Shown piece by piece: positions 33,762-42,363 of a stretch of DNA of 64,000 bases (its first letter is position 1; every line of letters starts with the position of its first letter). The notes under the pieces were generated by a model. That model saw only the letters and a program-made list of their open reading frames with translations, had not been told where the DNA came from and did not search any database. Made by a program: the position numbers and the translations under genes. Location: contig CAXXVV010000010.1 in the NCBI GenBank assembly GCA_963678305.2, positions 62,001 to 126,000 on the forward strand, given 5' to 3'. Source of the DNA: G963676655 sp963678305. GTDB lineage: Bacteria > Verrucomicrobiota > Lentisphaeria > Victivallales > Victivallaceae.

Positions 33762-34631
33762 TTACAGTCCAAATTTTTTCCGGTATTGTCCGGGATTCAA
33801 CCCGGTCGCTGATTTGAAGGCGCGATAAAAGTAACTGAGGTCGTTAAAGCCGCATTCGTAGCATATTTCAGAAATGTTCCTGGACGATGACCGCAGCAGT
33901 TTTTCCGCGCATTCAAGGCGATATTTCAATAGCGCGGCGGTAATCGTCGTTCCGGTCGTTTTGCGGTAAAGGCGGCTGATATAATTTTTGTTCAGTCCAA
34001 TTTGACCGGAAAGAAAATCAAAATCGAATTCCTCATGGTAATGAGTCCTGATGATGTGATCAATATATTCCACCACATTCCGATGCTTGCCCTGACGGGC
34101 TTTCCTGAAACTCAATCTACTGATCATGATCAGCAGTGCCTGAAGATAAAGTTTGATCATATTGCGGTAATTCGGCGCTTCCGAGCGGTACTCTTTATCC
34201 ATTTTCCGGATCAACTGCTCGATCTCCCGGCTCGAGTCAAGGATATACAACATTTCCCGGTAATCCGGAGAGGATTGAAAATCATTGCCGAAGATCGCGA
34301 AAAAGTCGAAGTTGCTTTTCAGTTCCTTGATCCCGTCGGCAATCAATTCAGGCATGAAGATAACGTTGTAGATGACAATCGATTCCGACTGGATGTGAAA
34401 AGTGGTCTTATCGTCGGGATGAATAACGAACAGGCTCCCGGCGGAAAGCGGATATACCCGGTCATTAATAACTTTCTCGCCATGTCCAGACACCACATAA
34501 ATCACCTTCCAGAACTCACGCTGACACCTCATGTTGTCATTGTAGTCATGCGGACGGTGTTCCATGCGGCAAACATAAAACGGAAAGTCTTTCGAGAAAA
34601 AAATGCTCGACCTGAAATAGAGATTCTGCAT
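33762..34631 (-). CDS. AraC-family transcriptional regulator
   Basis: 289 residues. An N-terminal cupin-like sensor (about 1-150, GSLFVIHPDDKTTFHI) is followed by the two helix-turn-helix AraC domain (about 190-285; LSGQIGLNKNYISRLYRKTTG and NISEICYECGFNDLSYFYRAFKSATGLNP). It lies at the head of the minus-strand block from 33647 to 19463, so it is the likely activator of those genes in response to a sugar. The gap to the SGNH gene is 114 bases. No Shine-Dalgarno stands out. Confidence 0.9.
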   Translation of the reverse strand: MQNLYFRSSIFFSKDFPFYVCRMEHRPHDYNDNMRCQREFWKVIYVVSGHGEKVINDRVYPLSAGSLFVIHPDDKTTFHIQSESIVIYNVIFMPELIADGIKELKSNFDFFAIFGNDFQSSPDYREMLYILDSSREIEQLIRKMDKEYRSEAPNYRNMIKLYLQALLIMISRLSFRKARQGKHRNVVEYIDHIIRTHYHEEFDFDFLSGQIGLNKNYISRLYRKTTGTTITAALLKYRLECAEKLLRSSSRNISEICYECGFNDLSYFYRAFKSATGLNPGQYRKKFGL

Positions 34632-34738
34632 AATTTACCATCCGGGTTATGTAACGACGATTAATAGCAATATTAATATTGTATGACAACCATTAAATGC
34701 AAATCCGAAAATAAATTTTCACATTTTTCATGCGGTAC

Positions 34739-35000
34739 GGATTGGACGGGGCCGAAAGTCGACAATGCCAAATTGCCGCTAATTACGCCCTGCGTTCAAC
34801 GCTTTTGAAAAACTCTGAATCGTTTTTCAAAACCATCACTCCGAGCGAACTGAACTATTCAACACGCAATAAATTGCGTAACTTACTTTCGCCGCAAGCG
34901 GCAACCAACGCTCCTACGTTGGATCCAGTCCGGCAACGTGCCGGAGCGAAATAATTTTAAAATTTTTCTTTTTTTTTACTTTTTCGGTCCAGTCGGATTG
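34739..35000. repeat. Dispersed element A, copy 2 (~262 bp)
   Basis: Second copy of the element described at 13960-14224, same orientation. The terminal arms are GGACGGGGCCGAAAGTC (34744-34760) and, inverted, ACTTTTTCGGTCCAGTC (34978-34994); where copy 1 has GACAAAAGT in both arms, this copy has CCGAAA in both, so the pairing is kept by change on both sides. The interior is about 85-90% alike by eye and keeps the main small palindromes. The right end stops at the stop codon of the 35002 AraC gene, and the element lies in the gap between two AraC genes. The remaining part of the gap 34632-34738 shows no feature. Confidence 0.75.
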
Positions 35001-35001
35001 A

Positions 35002-35790
35002 TTACCTCTGACGCATTTTACGGTAGGACGCGGGCGGAGCATTGGTTCTGGATTTGAATATCCGGGAAAAATGAAAGCGGTCCTTGAACCCCACCAAACC
35101 GGCAATCTCGTCAATCGGAATACTGGTATTTTCCAACAATCCGGCGGCTTTTTCAACCCTCAAACTGGTAAGATACTGATACGGAGTAGTCCCGATATGC
35201 GTTTTAAACAACCTGATCAATGAATCCGGGCAAATCCCCGCTTCCAGCGCCAGATCGTTGATCGACAAATCCGTATTCAACGCCTCTTTGAGCCTGAACA
35301 TCGCCCGGGCTACAACCGGGTTTTCCGATTCGCTTTGCAGGTCATGTTCAGGTATCCGGGTCAAAGCCAGCGCGCACAATGCCGCGCACAACATCCCGCC
35401 TTTGGGCGTAATGAACTCACTGCCGGCTCGCAGTTCCGGCTCAATCCGTTCGATCAACTGTTGAACTTCCCCGGTCATTGGAAACTCATAAAACTCCCCG
35501 GCCACCTGGCCGAAAGGCTGAGACACCTCAAAATGCATATAAAATTGCCGTGGTACACTCTTCTGCCAGGTGATAAATTCAACGCCCGGCGGAATCAGGT
35601 AATAACTCCCGGGCTGCAGTTCCCGGCTTCGCCCTTTGATGCGAATTCCGGCTCCCGGTGCGTCATCATAATAAAAACGCCAATACCACCCCTGTTCCCG
35701 GTGCGCTGACCACATATCACGCAGCGGCCAGTAGCGGCAGATCGAAACGTTTATATCGATTTTATTCATATTATACCAGCTTTTATACAT
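35002..35790 (-). CDS. AraC-family transcriptional regulator, divergent from the fucosidase
   Basis: About 262 residues, with the start uncertain (ATG at 35790 or 35769; neither has a convincing ribosome-binding site). The N-terminal sensor part (about 1-140; PGSYYLIPPGVEFITW) is followed by the double helix-turn-helix (about 165-260; INDLALEAGICPDSLIRLFKTHIGTTP, then IDEIAGLVGFKDRFHFSRIFKSRTNAPP). It is divergent from the GH29 gene with an 86-base gap, so it is the probable regulator of fucose release. Confidence 0.88.
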   Translation of the reverse strand: MYKSWYNMNKIDINVSICRYWPLRDMWSAHREQGWYWRFYYDDAPGAGIRIKGRSRELQPGSYYLIPPGVEFITWQKSVPRQFYMHFEVSQPFGQVAGEFYEFPMTGEVQQLIERIEPELRAGSEFITPKGGMLCAALCALALTRIPEHDLQSESENPVVARAMFRLKEALNTDLSINDLALEAGICPDSLIRLFKTHIGTTPYQYLTSLRVEKAAGLLENTSIPIDEIAGLVGFKDRFHFSRIFKSRTNAPPASYRKMRQR

Positions 35791-35876
35791 GCCTTAGATG
35801 TTGAAAATATATATATTATGGAATATACTGAATATAGCACTGAAAAATCTAATCTCAACAACAGGAACAGGCGAAA

Positions 35877-37343
35877 ATGAGTAAAGCAGCTGAAATAAGA
35901 TCACAGATAAACAGGCTTAATACGTCCGGTCCCTTCCAGCCAACTATGAAATCATTGGAAAAATATCAGTGTCCGGACTGGTATATCGACGGCAAGTTCG
36001 GAATATTCATCCATTGGGGCGTCTATTGCGTACCCGCGTTCAGGAACGAATGGTATCCGCGCCAAATGTATATCAAAGGCTCGGAAACCTGCGAACACCA
36101 TCTGAAAAATTACGGTCCGCACTCCGAATTCGGCTACAAGGATTTCATCCCGATGTTCAAGGCCGAAAAATTCAATGCCGTCGAATGGGCCGGATTGTTT
36201 AAAAACGCCGGAGCGAAATTCGTCGTCCCGGTCGCGGAACACCACGACGGATTCGCCATGTACCAGACGGAACTGAATCGCTGGAACGCGGCGGAAATGG
36301 GTCCCAAACGCGATATCATCGGCGAAATCGCCGCCGCCGTCCGGGCGGAAGATATGGTCTTCGGACTATCCTCACACCGGGCGGAACATCACTGGTTCAT
36401 GGATGGCGGCCTGGCCTTTGACTCCGATGTCAAGGACCCGGAATTTGCCGACCTTTACGGCCCGATCTGCGGCGAACCGCAAACCGACGGACATAACTTT
36501 CAAGCCGGTCGGCCAACCCCGGAATTCGTCGAAGACTGGCTGGTGCGTTCCTGCGAACTGGTCGATAAATACCAGCCGCAGCTTTTCTGGTTCGACTGGT
36601 GGATCAATAATGTGGCTTACCAAAAGGCGCTCAAAGAGTTCGCAGCCTATCTATACAACCGGGGAGCGGAATGGAATAAAGGTGTGGCGTTAAACTACAA
36701 ATATCAGGCACTTACCCCGAAATCCGCAGTTTTCGATATCGAGCGCGGCCAGTTGGACAGCATCTATCCGCTCTTCTGGCAGAATGACACTTCCGTGTCG
36801 AAAACCTCATGGTGTTACGTCAAGGATCACGACTATAAAAAGAGCGACGAAATCATTGGCGACCTGGTCGATGTTGTCAGTAAAAACGGCGCGCTGCTGC
36901 TGAATATCGGCCCGAAACCGGACGGCACCATTCCGGAACCGGAACAGCAAATCCTGCTGGATATCGGAAAATGGCTGAAAGTCAACGGGGAAGCTATTTA
37001 CAACACCCGTCCCTGGACCGTCTACGGAGAAGGCCCGACCCAGGTCGTCAGCGGTTCGTTTTCAGACACAAAACGCGCGGCATTCACTTCCGGCGACATC
37101 CGGTTCACCTGCAACGAAGACATTCTCTACGCCATCCCGCTGGCCAGACCGTCAGACGGAATAATCAAGATCCGGCAGCTCGCTGAACAATCGAATCACG
37201 CCCCGGCCTCGATCGGCAAAGTCGAACTCCTCGGTCATGGTCAAATAGAATGGACCCGCGACCGGGATGCGTTGACTGTCATCCTGCCGGAAAAAGTATC
37301 ATCAAGCACCCCGTGCGTGCTTAAAATATCTTCAAACAAATAA
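35877..37343 (+). CDS. Alpha-L-fucosidase, GH29
   Basis: 488 residues. FGIFIHWGVY (H46), EHHDGF (H122, H123) and FWFDWW (nucleophile D240) are the GH29 fucose-binding and catalytic segments; the C-terminal ~130 residues form the beta-sandwich. There is no signal peptide, so it likely acts in the cytoplasm. AGGAACAGG lies before the start. It is divergent from an AraC gene and ends at a strong terminator. The enzyme removes alpha-linked L-fucose, consistent with use of host or algal fucosylated glycans together with GH38, GH42 and the isomerase-like protein. Confidence 0.92.
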   Translation: MSKAAEIRSQINRLNTSGPFQPTMKSLEKYQCPDWYIDGKFGIFIHWGVYCVPAFRNEWYPRQMYIKGSETCEHHLKNYGPHSEFGYKDFIPMFKAEKFNAVEWAGLFKNAGAKFVVPVAEHHDGFAMYQTELNRWNAAEMGPKRDIIGEIAAAVRAEDMVFGLSSHRAEHHWFMDGGLAFDSDVKDPEFADLYGPICGEPQTDGHNFQAGRPTPEFVEDWLVRSCELVDKYQPQLFWFDWWINNVAYQKALKEFAAYLYNRGAEWNKGVALNYKYQALTPKSAVFDIERGQLDSIYPLFWQNDTSVSKTSWCYVKDHDYKKSDEIIGDLVDVVSKNGALLLNIGPKPDGTIPEPEQQILLDIGKWLKVNGEAIYNTRPWTVYGEGPTQVVSGSFSDTKRAAFTSGDIRFTCNEDILYAIPLARPSDGIIKIRQLAEQSNHAPASIGKVELLGHGQIEWTRDRDALTVILPEKVSSSTPCVLKISSNK

Positions 37344-37354
37344 CCAGTCTCTGC

Positions 37355-37386
37355 TTCGCCCGTGTTTACGCCCGGGCGAACTTTTT
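37355..37386 (+). terminator. Rho-independent terminator after the fucosidase
   Basis: Stem TTCGCCCG/CGGGCGAA with a 10-base loop followed by CTTTTT, 12 bases after the stop codon. Confidence 0.85.
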
Positions 37387-37478
37387 ATGAACTCATAAAA
37401 TACTACCGAAAACCGGCAGAAGCGGTTCTATTTTAACATTATGCTTAAAAAATTAAGCCTGAAGTGAAAACCGCCTTC

Positions 37479-37506
37479 TTGAAATATCGCAAAAAGCTAA
37501 TATATT
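37479..37506 (+). promoter_or_regulatory. Candidate promoter for tRNA-Thr
   Basis: TTGAAA, a 16-base spacer, then TATATT, placing a start about 14 bases before the tRNA. Good match to a sigma-70 consensus. The rest of the 37387-37825 gap apart from the tRNA shows only a short AT-rich inverted repeat (37443-37458). Confidence 0.55.
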
Positions 37507-37526
37507 ACCAGTCCGCAACAAAACGG

Positions 37527-37602
37527 GCCAATGTAGCTCAGTCGGTAGAGCAATTCACTCGTAATGAATAGGTCAGCGGTTCGATTCCGCTCATTGGCTC
37601 CA
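37527..37602 (+). tRNA. tRNA-Thr (anticodon CGT)
   Basis: 76 bases. The acceptor GCCAATG pairs with CATTGGC; the D arm GCTC..GAGC, the anticodon stem ATTCA/TGAAT with loop CTCGTAA giving anticodon CGT (codon ACG), and the T arm AGCGG TTCGATT CCGCT all pair. The discriminator is T and CCA is encoded. Upstream terminator and own promoter indicate a single-gene unit. Confidence 0.95.
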
Positions 37603-37825
37603 CTTTTGTCACAATGCCTTCTATTCTGACGGAATTAGTAAAACAGATTAGTGTAACCGCTGTTAATAAATACTTTCCACAATATAGTACAAAATATCCA
37701 ATATCGGCCTGCCACAATTTTTCTGCGAAAATAAAACAGTCGGAACTGGACTTTTTTAATTCGGTTGTTTATCGTATATAGACACGAAAAATCATTATCA
37801 ATCATTTATAAATGGACCCTGAATT

Positions 37826-39766
37826 ATGAAGTTGCCGAATGTTTGGACCGAAGGATTTTCTAATCTTGTTGAACTTGAATTACAAAAACAAGCAGCAATG
37901 AAATTCAAAGTCCACCAGTTGCCGGAATCCTTATCCGATTGGGAGGCCAAGCGCCATGAACTCAAAGAAACTATCTGGAAGAACCTGGGGACCGGTAAGC
38001 CGGACCACTCGCTGCCGCTGGATATGCGCGAGACCGGGTCAGTAAAAATGGACGGTTATACGGTCAAAAATATTTGTTATCAAAGTCGTCCGGGATTTTA
38101 TGTCACCGGCAATCTCTATGTCCCAGATAACGCGGAAAATCTGCCGGGCGTGATCGTCATGCACGGGCATTGGGAACAGGGACGGCTGGCGGAAAGGGTA
38201 CAGGCACGCGGGCACTCCCTTGCCCGCAACAACTACGTATGTCTGACTGTTGACGCATTCGGCTCCGGAGAACGAAGTACCAGGCATGGAGAATTTGAAT
38301 ATCACGGGGCAAATCTCGGCGGGTCATTGCTGAACGTCGGCGAATCCCTGATGGGAACGCAGATTGTTGATAACATGCGGGGAGTCGATCTGCTCTGCTC
38401 GCTGCCTTATGTTGACGCGGACAGAATAGGTGCGACCGGAGCTAGCGGCGGCGGCAACCAGACGATGTGGCTGGCAGCCATGGACGAGCGCGTCAAAGCC
38501 GCAATCCCGGTGGTCAGCGTCGGAACGTTTGAGTCATACGTGACCCGGCGCAACTGTGTTTGCGAGCTACTGCCGAACGGCTTGACTTTTACCGAGGAGT
38601 CCGGGGTACTGGCCCTGATTGCTCCCCGTGCGTTGAAAATGTTGAACGCCATTAAAGATTCCAACCCGACGTTCCAGCCGGCTGAGATGCTCCGCTCGTA
38701 CACGGAAGCCAGAAAAGTATATCAGGCTTATAAAGCGGATAGTCAACTGGCCTATCAGACGTTCAATCTGCCGCACGGTTACTGGCCGGAAATGCGCGAA
38801 GCGATGCTGGGTTGGTTCAATCTTCATTTGAAAGGACGTGGAACCGGCGCGCCTGAAGCTGAAATTCCGTTTGAAAGCCTGCCGGAAAAAGACCTGATGG
38901 TATTTGAAAAAGGCACTCGTTCGCCTGAAGTTCGCAGTATTCAGGAATTTTGTGTTCAACGAGGAAAAGAACTGCGGCATGCAATGCTGAATTGTGACAA
39001 TTTCGATGTGAAGCAGAAAAAGCGGGAACTGAAAAAAATCCTCAAAATTACGGACTGCCTGGAACTCAAGGAAGTACATGAATATTCAACCACGGTTGAA
39101 GCTGGTCGAACCCGGCGGACGCTTGCCGTCGAAACCCGATGCGGCAAGCTCATTCCCACCCTGGTATTTGATCCGTTACAAGGTCGTGATTATTACATTA
39201 TCAGTAAACCTTATCAGAAGAATGACCCGGTTTTGCAACCGGTTTTATCAGAGTTGTTTAAGCGTGGAAGTGGAATTATTATTCCTGATTTAAGTTTGAC
39301 AGGTGAAAATAGCGGTAAATCGGATCCGCTTTGCACTTTCCATGATGAAGCCAGAGCCTTTATGTGGCTGGGAAAAACTATTCTCGGAGAGTGGACCAGA
39401 GAACTGGAGCTTTTCTCACGGGTTGCCGTCACACACTTGCGAGCTACCGGGATAACTGTCATCGGATTTGCCGAGGGCGGCCTGGCGGCATTATTCAGCA
39501 GTGTTATTTTTGACGGAATGAACACACTTGAGATTTATGATATGCCCTTAAGTTATGAGTATGGAACTCGACCGCCAGAGTTTTCAATGGCGATTCATGT
39601 ACCTGGCATCCTGGCCTGGGGCGATGTTTCGCTGGCGGCGGCGTTGAGTAACACCACCATGACTATTAAAAGCGGCAAAATGCTGGACGGTTCAATCGGA
39701 GACATTCGCGCATTTACAAAAGAAATGGAATTAATTAAAACCAAATTCGTCTCTTGCGAAAGCTGA
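37826..39766 (+). CDS. Acetyl-xylan-esterase-like alpha/beta hydrolase
   Basis: 646 residues. The first ~400 residues form an alpha/beta hydrolase: VMHGHWEQG is the oxyanion region, GASGGGN holds the nucleophile S207, and LPHGYWPEM holds the likely catalytic His. Related enzymes deacetylate or dienelactone-hydrolyse plant or host glycans. A second half (about 410-646) has another hydrolase-like pattern (VIGFAEGGLAALF), which may be a degenerate second domain. No signal peptide is seen. Weak ribosome-binding site. It stands alone after the tRNA. Confidence 0.75.
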   Translation: MKLPNVWTEGFSNLVELELQKQAAMKFKVHQLPESLSDWEAKRHELKETIWKNLGTGKPDHSLPLDMRETGSVKMDGYTVKNICYQSRPGFYVTGNLYVPDNAENLPGVIVMHGHWEQGRLAERVQARGHSLARNNYVCLTVDAFGSGERSTRHGEFEYHGANLGGSLLNVGESLMGTQIVDNMRGVDLLCSLPYVDADRIGATGASGGGNQTMWLAAMDERVKAAIPVVSVGTFESYVTRRNCVCELLPNGLTFTEESGVLALIAPRALKMLNAIKDSNPTFQPAEMLRSYTEARKVYQAYKADSQLAYQTFNLPHGYWPEMREAMLGWFNLHLKGRGTGAPEAEIPFESLPEKDLMVFEKGTRSPEVRSIQEFCVQRGKELRHAMLNCDNFDVKQKKRELKKILKITDCLELKEVHEYSTTVEAGRTRRTLAVETRCGKLIPTLVFDPLQGRDYYIISKPYQKNDPVLQPVLSELFKRGSGIIIPDLSLTGENSGKSDPLCTFHDEARAFMWLGKTILGEWTRELELFSRVAVTHLRATGITVIGFAEGGLAALFSSVIFDGMNTLEIYDMPLSYEYGTRPPEFSMAIHVPGILAWGDVSLAAALSNTTMTIKSGKMLDGSIGDIRAFTKEMELIKTKFVSCES

Positions 39767-39790
39767 AACTCCATTTTGAGATACGCGCGG

Positions 39791-39840
39791 GACTTATGGC
39801 GGCAACCGCAGTCAAGAATGCAAAAGGCTCGCCATAGGTC
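39791..39840. repeat. Imperfect inverted repeat upstream of the transposase
   Basis: GACTTATGGCG and CGCCATAGGTC (10 of 11 pair) flank 28 bases, about 170 bases before the transposase start and just after the 37826 gene. It could be a terminator stem or a substrate-like hairpin of the transposase; no similar sequence follows the transposase. Confidence 0.4.
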
Positions 39841-40006
39841 TTCCAGCCGAACCATTCCGCATTGGATTGTAAAATAGCGATCAAATTAGTTGTAAATCAG
39901 TTTAATACAGTTCCTTACAAATTTATTATAATCAAACCGTCTGATAATTTGACAAACCAACTTTCAGCGTATATATTATCTCCAAACCAACCAAAAGGAG
40001 GACGAA

Positions 40007-40975
40007 ATGGAAGCGCGAATGAAGGTCAAAGGCGCAGGCTGCTACTACCACCTGTATAATCGCATCGGCTGCATCAAAGGCGAACACCCGTTCTCCGACG
40101 CCGACAAAGAATACGGCTTCAAACTATTGAGATATCTTTGCGACTATTTTTTGATCGAGGTTATCTCCGCAGCCTGGATGGGCAACCATTTTCACCTCGT
40201 GGTCTACGCTCCCGGCCCCGACGAATTGCCGCCGCTCGAGGTCATCGTCAAACGCCACAACAGCTACTACAAAGCAATGAAAAAGATCTTCAAATTCGGC
40301 CCGCGAACCCCGGTCATCAGTCTCGAAAATAAAACGCAATGCCAGGAAATCGCCCTCAAAATGATCGATATCAGCCGCTTTATGTCGGCCTGCCAACGCC
40401 AATTCACCTGCGTATATAATGAGACCCGCAACCGCACCGGACAACTCTGGGGCGGGCGTTTCAAAAGCGTGATTCTCGAGCGCGTAAACGCCTTGGCCGC
40501 CTGCGTGACCTACGTCGAACTCAACCCGGTCCGGGCCGGCCTGAAAAACTCCCCGGCGGATTACAATTTCACCACCTGGGGACGCTATTGCAGAAGCGGC
40601 AAACACATGTTTTACGAGAATTTTGTCAAACACATGAAGCCGAACATCACCACCGGTGACACCTCGCAATGGACTGATGCCGAACTGTTTGCATTCTTCC
40701 GTGGCGAACTGGCCCGCATCATCACCGCGGAAACCGGCGCCTCGAGCGAAGAGATCTACGCCGCGCGCGACAAAGCCCGCCAAAAAGAATCGATGCACGT
40801 CCGTTTTCTGCGTCGTACCCGACACTTTACCGAAGGAGCGATTTTAGGTTCAAAACAATTCATCCGCCAAACCGGAAGCCAGTTTGATAACCCCGAAAGA
40901 ATCCATAAAAAACACCTCTCCCGAGGCCTCAGCCCCTCCGGTATATTATATTGTTTCCGCATGCTTAAAAAATAG
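40007..40975 (+). CDS. IS200-like / RAYT-type Y1 transposase, intact
   Basis: 322 residues. HFH (H61, H63) in GNHFHLVVY is the HUH metal motif and Y168 in YVELNPVRAGL is the probable catalytic tyrosine. AAAAGGAGG lies before the ATG at 40007; an in-frame ATG at 40019 is a possible alternative. The C-terminal ~100 residues (KESMHVRFLRRTRHF) are shared with the copy at the window start. No terminal repeats typical of insertion sequences or a TnpB gene flank it, which suits a RAYT, a domesticated relative that mobilises REP-like palindromes. No obvious REP family is in the window apart from the mini-elements noted in findings. Confidence 0.9.
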   Translation: MEARMKVKGAGCYYHLYNRIGCIKGEHPFSDADKEYGFKLLRYLCDYFLIEVISAAWMGNHFHLVVYAPGPDELPPLEVIVKRHNSYYKAMKKIFKFGPRTPVISLENKTQCQEIALKMIDISRFMSACQRQFTCVYNETRNRTGQLWGGRFKSVILERVNALAACVTYVELNPVRAGLKNSPADYNFTTWGRYCRSGKHMFYENFVKHMKPNITTGDTSQWTDAELFAFFRGELARIITAETGASSEEIYAARDKARQKESMHVRFLRRTRHFTEGAILGSKQFIRQTGSQFDNPERIHKKHLSRGLSPSGILYCFRMLKK

Positions 40976-41196
40976 TTTTTATTAAAAATGACGTCCCAGC
41001 TAAAAGTCCCAACGCGCCTTTTGTGACCTTGCCGATGTCTGTTTTCTTTAGTCTCATTTAAAGACCGCTGATGGTATCCCCGTTAACCTGAAAGAAAAAT
41101 CTGTTTGTAAATGCGGACAAAATTCATCGTCGGGACTTTTACAGGAGTGTTAAAGCTTTTTTCCGTGTTTTTTTCGATTTTTTTTATTACCCCCTC

Positions 41197-41225
41197 TTGA
41201 CAGTAAGGAATAGAGTACGTATAAT
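41197..41225 (+). promoter_or_regulatory. Consensus sigma-70 promoter of the LacI operon
   Basis: TTGACA, a 17-base spacer, then TATAAT: exact consensus boxes at optimal spacing, which is rare. Transcription would start about 41232, giving a ~100-base leader before the LacI gene. The rest of 40976-41196 shows no feature. Confidence 0.8.
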
Positions 41226-41239
41226 TAAAAAACAAGAAT

Positions 41240-41251
41240 GGGAACGTTCCC
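41240..41251. promoter_or_regulatory. LacI-family operator palindrome
   Basis: GGGAACGTTCCC, a perfect 12-base palindrome with a central CG, the half-site style bound by LacI/GalR regulators. It sits about 8 bases downstream of the predicted start of transcription, so repressor bound here would block the very strong promoter. Autoregulation by the LacI gene at 41332 is the simplest reading. Confidence 0.7.
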
Positions 41252-41331
41252 GCAAATTTGAAAAATGTAAAAAATATTGTGTAAAACATTATATTGCAGA
41301 ATGTAACCTTTAATAACGCGAGGATTATACG

Positions 41332-42345
41332 TTGAGTGTTACAATTATAGATATTGCAGAAGAAACCGGTTATTCAAAATCAACTGTTCATCGGGTGTTA
41401 TCCGGAGCGGAACGGGTAAATAAAAAAACCCGGGAAGCAATTCTGGCAGTGGCCAAAAGACACAATTATCAGGCTAACCTGCAAGCCAGGGCGCTAAAGG
41501 GAGTAAAAACAAATCTGATTGGCGCTCTGGTTCCGGACTTGAGTAATGTTGATTATGCAAAAATCATCCATGGAGCGGAAAAGTATCTGGAAAAACGGGG
41601 ATGCAGTCTGGTAATTTTGTCTTCCCATATGGATATGCTGAAGCAGGAACGTCTGCTCAGTCAGATTCGGCAGCACGCGATCGACGGTTTCATCTTCTGC
41701 CCGATTGAGAATCGAATTGAAGCAAGTTTAATCAAAGAATTGAGTACCGCCGGCGTGCCGTTTGTCGGCATTCACAACACCTTGAATCCGCATATTTGCG
41801 CGGTACGCAGCGGCGAAATCCAGGGCGCGTATATGGCGGTAGAACATTTGATTAAACTGGGACATCGACGGATCGCCCACATCACGATCGATCAACCCCG
41901 TGACCCGGGGATCGAGTTAAAACGCACCGGATATCTCAAGGCGCTGACTGATTACGGGATAGAATATGATCCTGATCTGGTTATCCAGGCCAGTAAAATA
42001 TACGGCTACGACGCCGGTTATGCCGGATTGAAAAAACTTTTCGCAAAGAGAACCGACGCCACTGCGGTATTTGTTTTATGCGACCGTCTCGCAGTGGGGG
42101 TATATCGGGCGGCGGCTGAACTCGGGATAAAGATCCCGGATGATATTTCCGTTGTAAGCTACGATAATCGTGAATTCACTGAAGTAATGCTGCCGCGTTT
42201 GACTACGGTCGAGGCCGCATTCGCAAAAATTGGCAGCGCCGCCTGCAAAATATTGATTGATCGGATCAATCAGCCGGAAAAGGCGATCGAACGCCTGACT
42301 ATTAGCCCACAGCTTAAAATCAAAGATTCTTGTAAAGCGATATAA
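41332..42345 (+). CDS. LacI-family transcriptional regulator
   Basis: 337 residues. It starts with TTG (GAGG about 11 bases before it), reading SVTIIDIAEETGYSKSTVHRVLSG, the LacI helix-turn-helix and hinge start, followed by the periplasmic-binding-like sensor domain (about 60-337; LIGALVPDLSNVDYA, FVGIHNTL, CDRLAVGVYRAAAELG). It is the first gene after a consensus promoter with an operator-like palindrome and precedes the GH-like lipoprotein by 18 bases, so it likely controls itself and the following operon. Effector unknown, probably a sugar. Confidence 0.93.
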   Translation: MSVTIIDIAEETGYSKSTVHRVLSGAERVNKKTREAILAVAKRHNYQANLQARALKGVKTNLIGALVPDLSNVDYAKIIHGAEKYLEKRGCSLVILSSHMDMLKQERLLSQIRQHAIDGFIFCPIENRIEASLIKELSTAGVPFVGIHNTLNPHICAVRSGEIQGAYMAVEHLIKLGHRRIAHITIDQPRDPGIELKRTGYLKALTDYGIEYDPDLVIQASKIYGYDAGYAGLKKLFAKRTDATAVFVLCDRLAVGVYRAAAELGIKIPDDISVVSYDNREFTEVMLPRLTTVEAAFAKIGSAACKILIDRINQPEKAIERLTISPQLKIKDSCKAI

Positions 42346-42363
42346 AAAATCAGAAAGTGTTGT

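Noticed and set aside
37443..37458. Hairpin GCTTAA/TTAAGC as terminator
   Set aside because: Too AT-rich, with the real terminator already upstream at 37355-37386.
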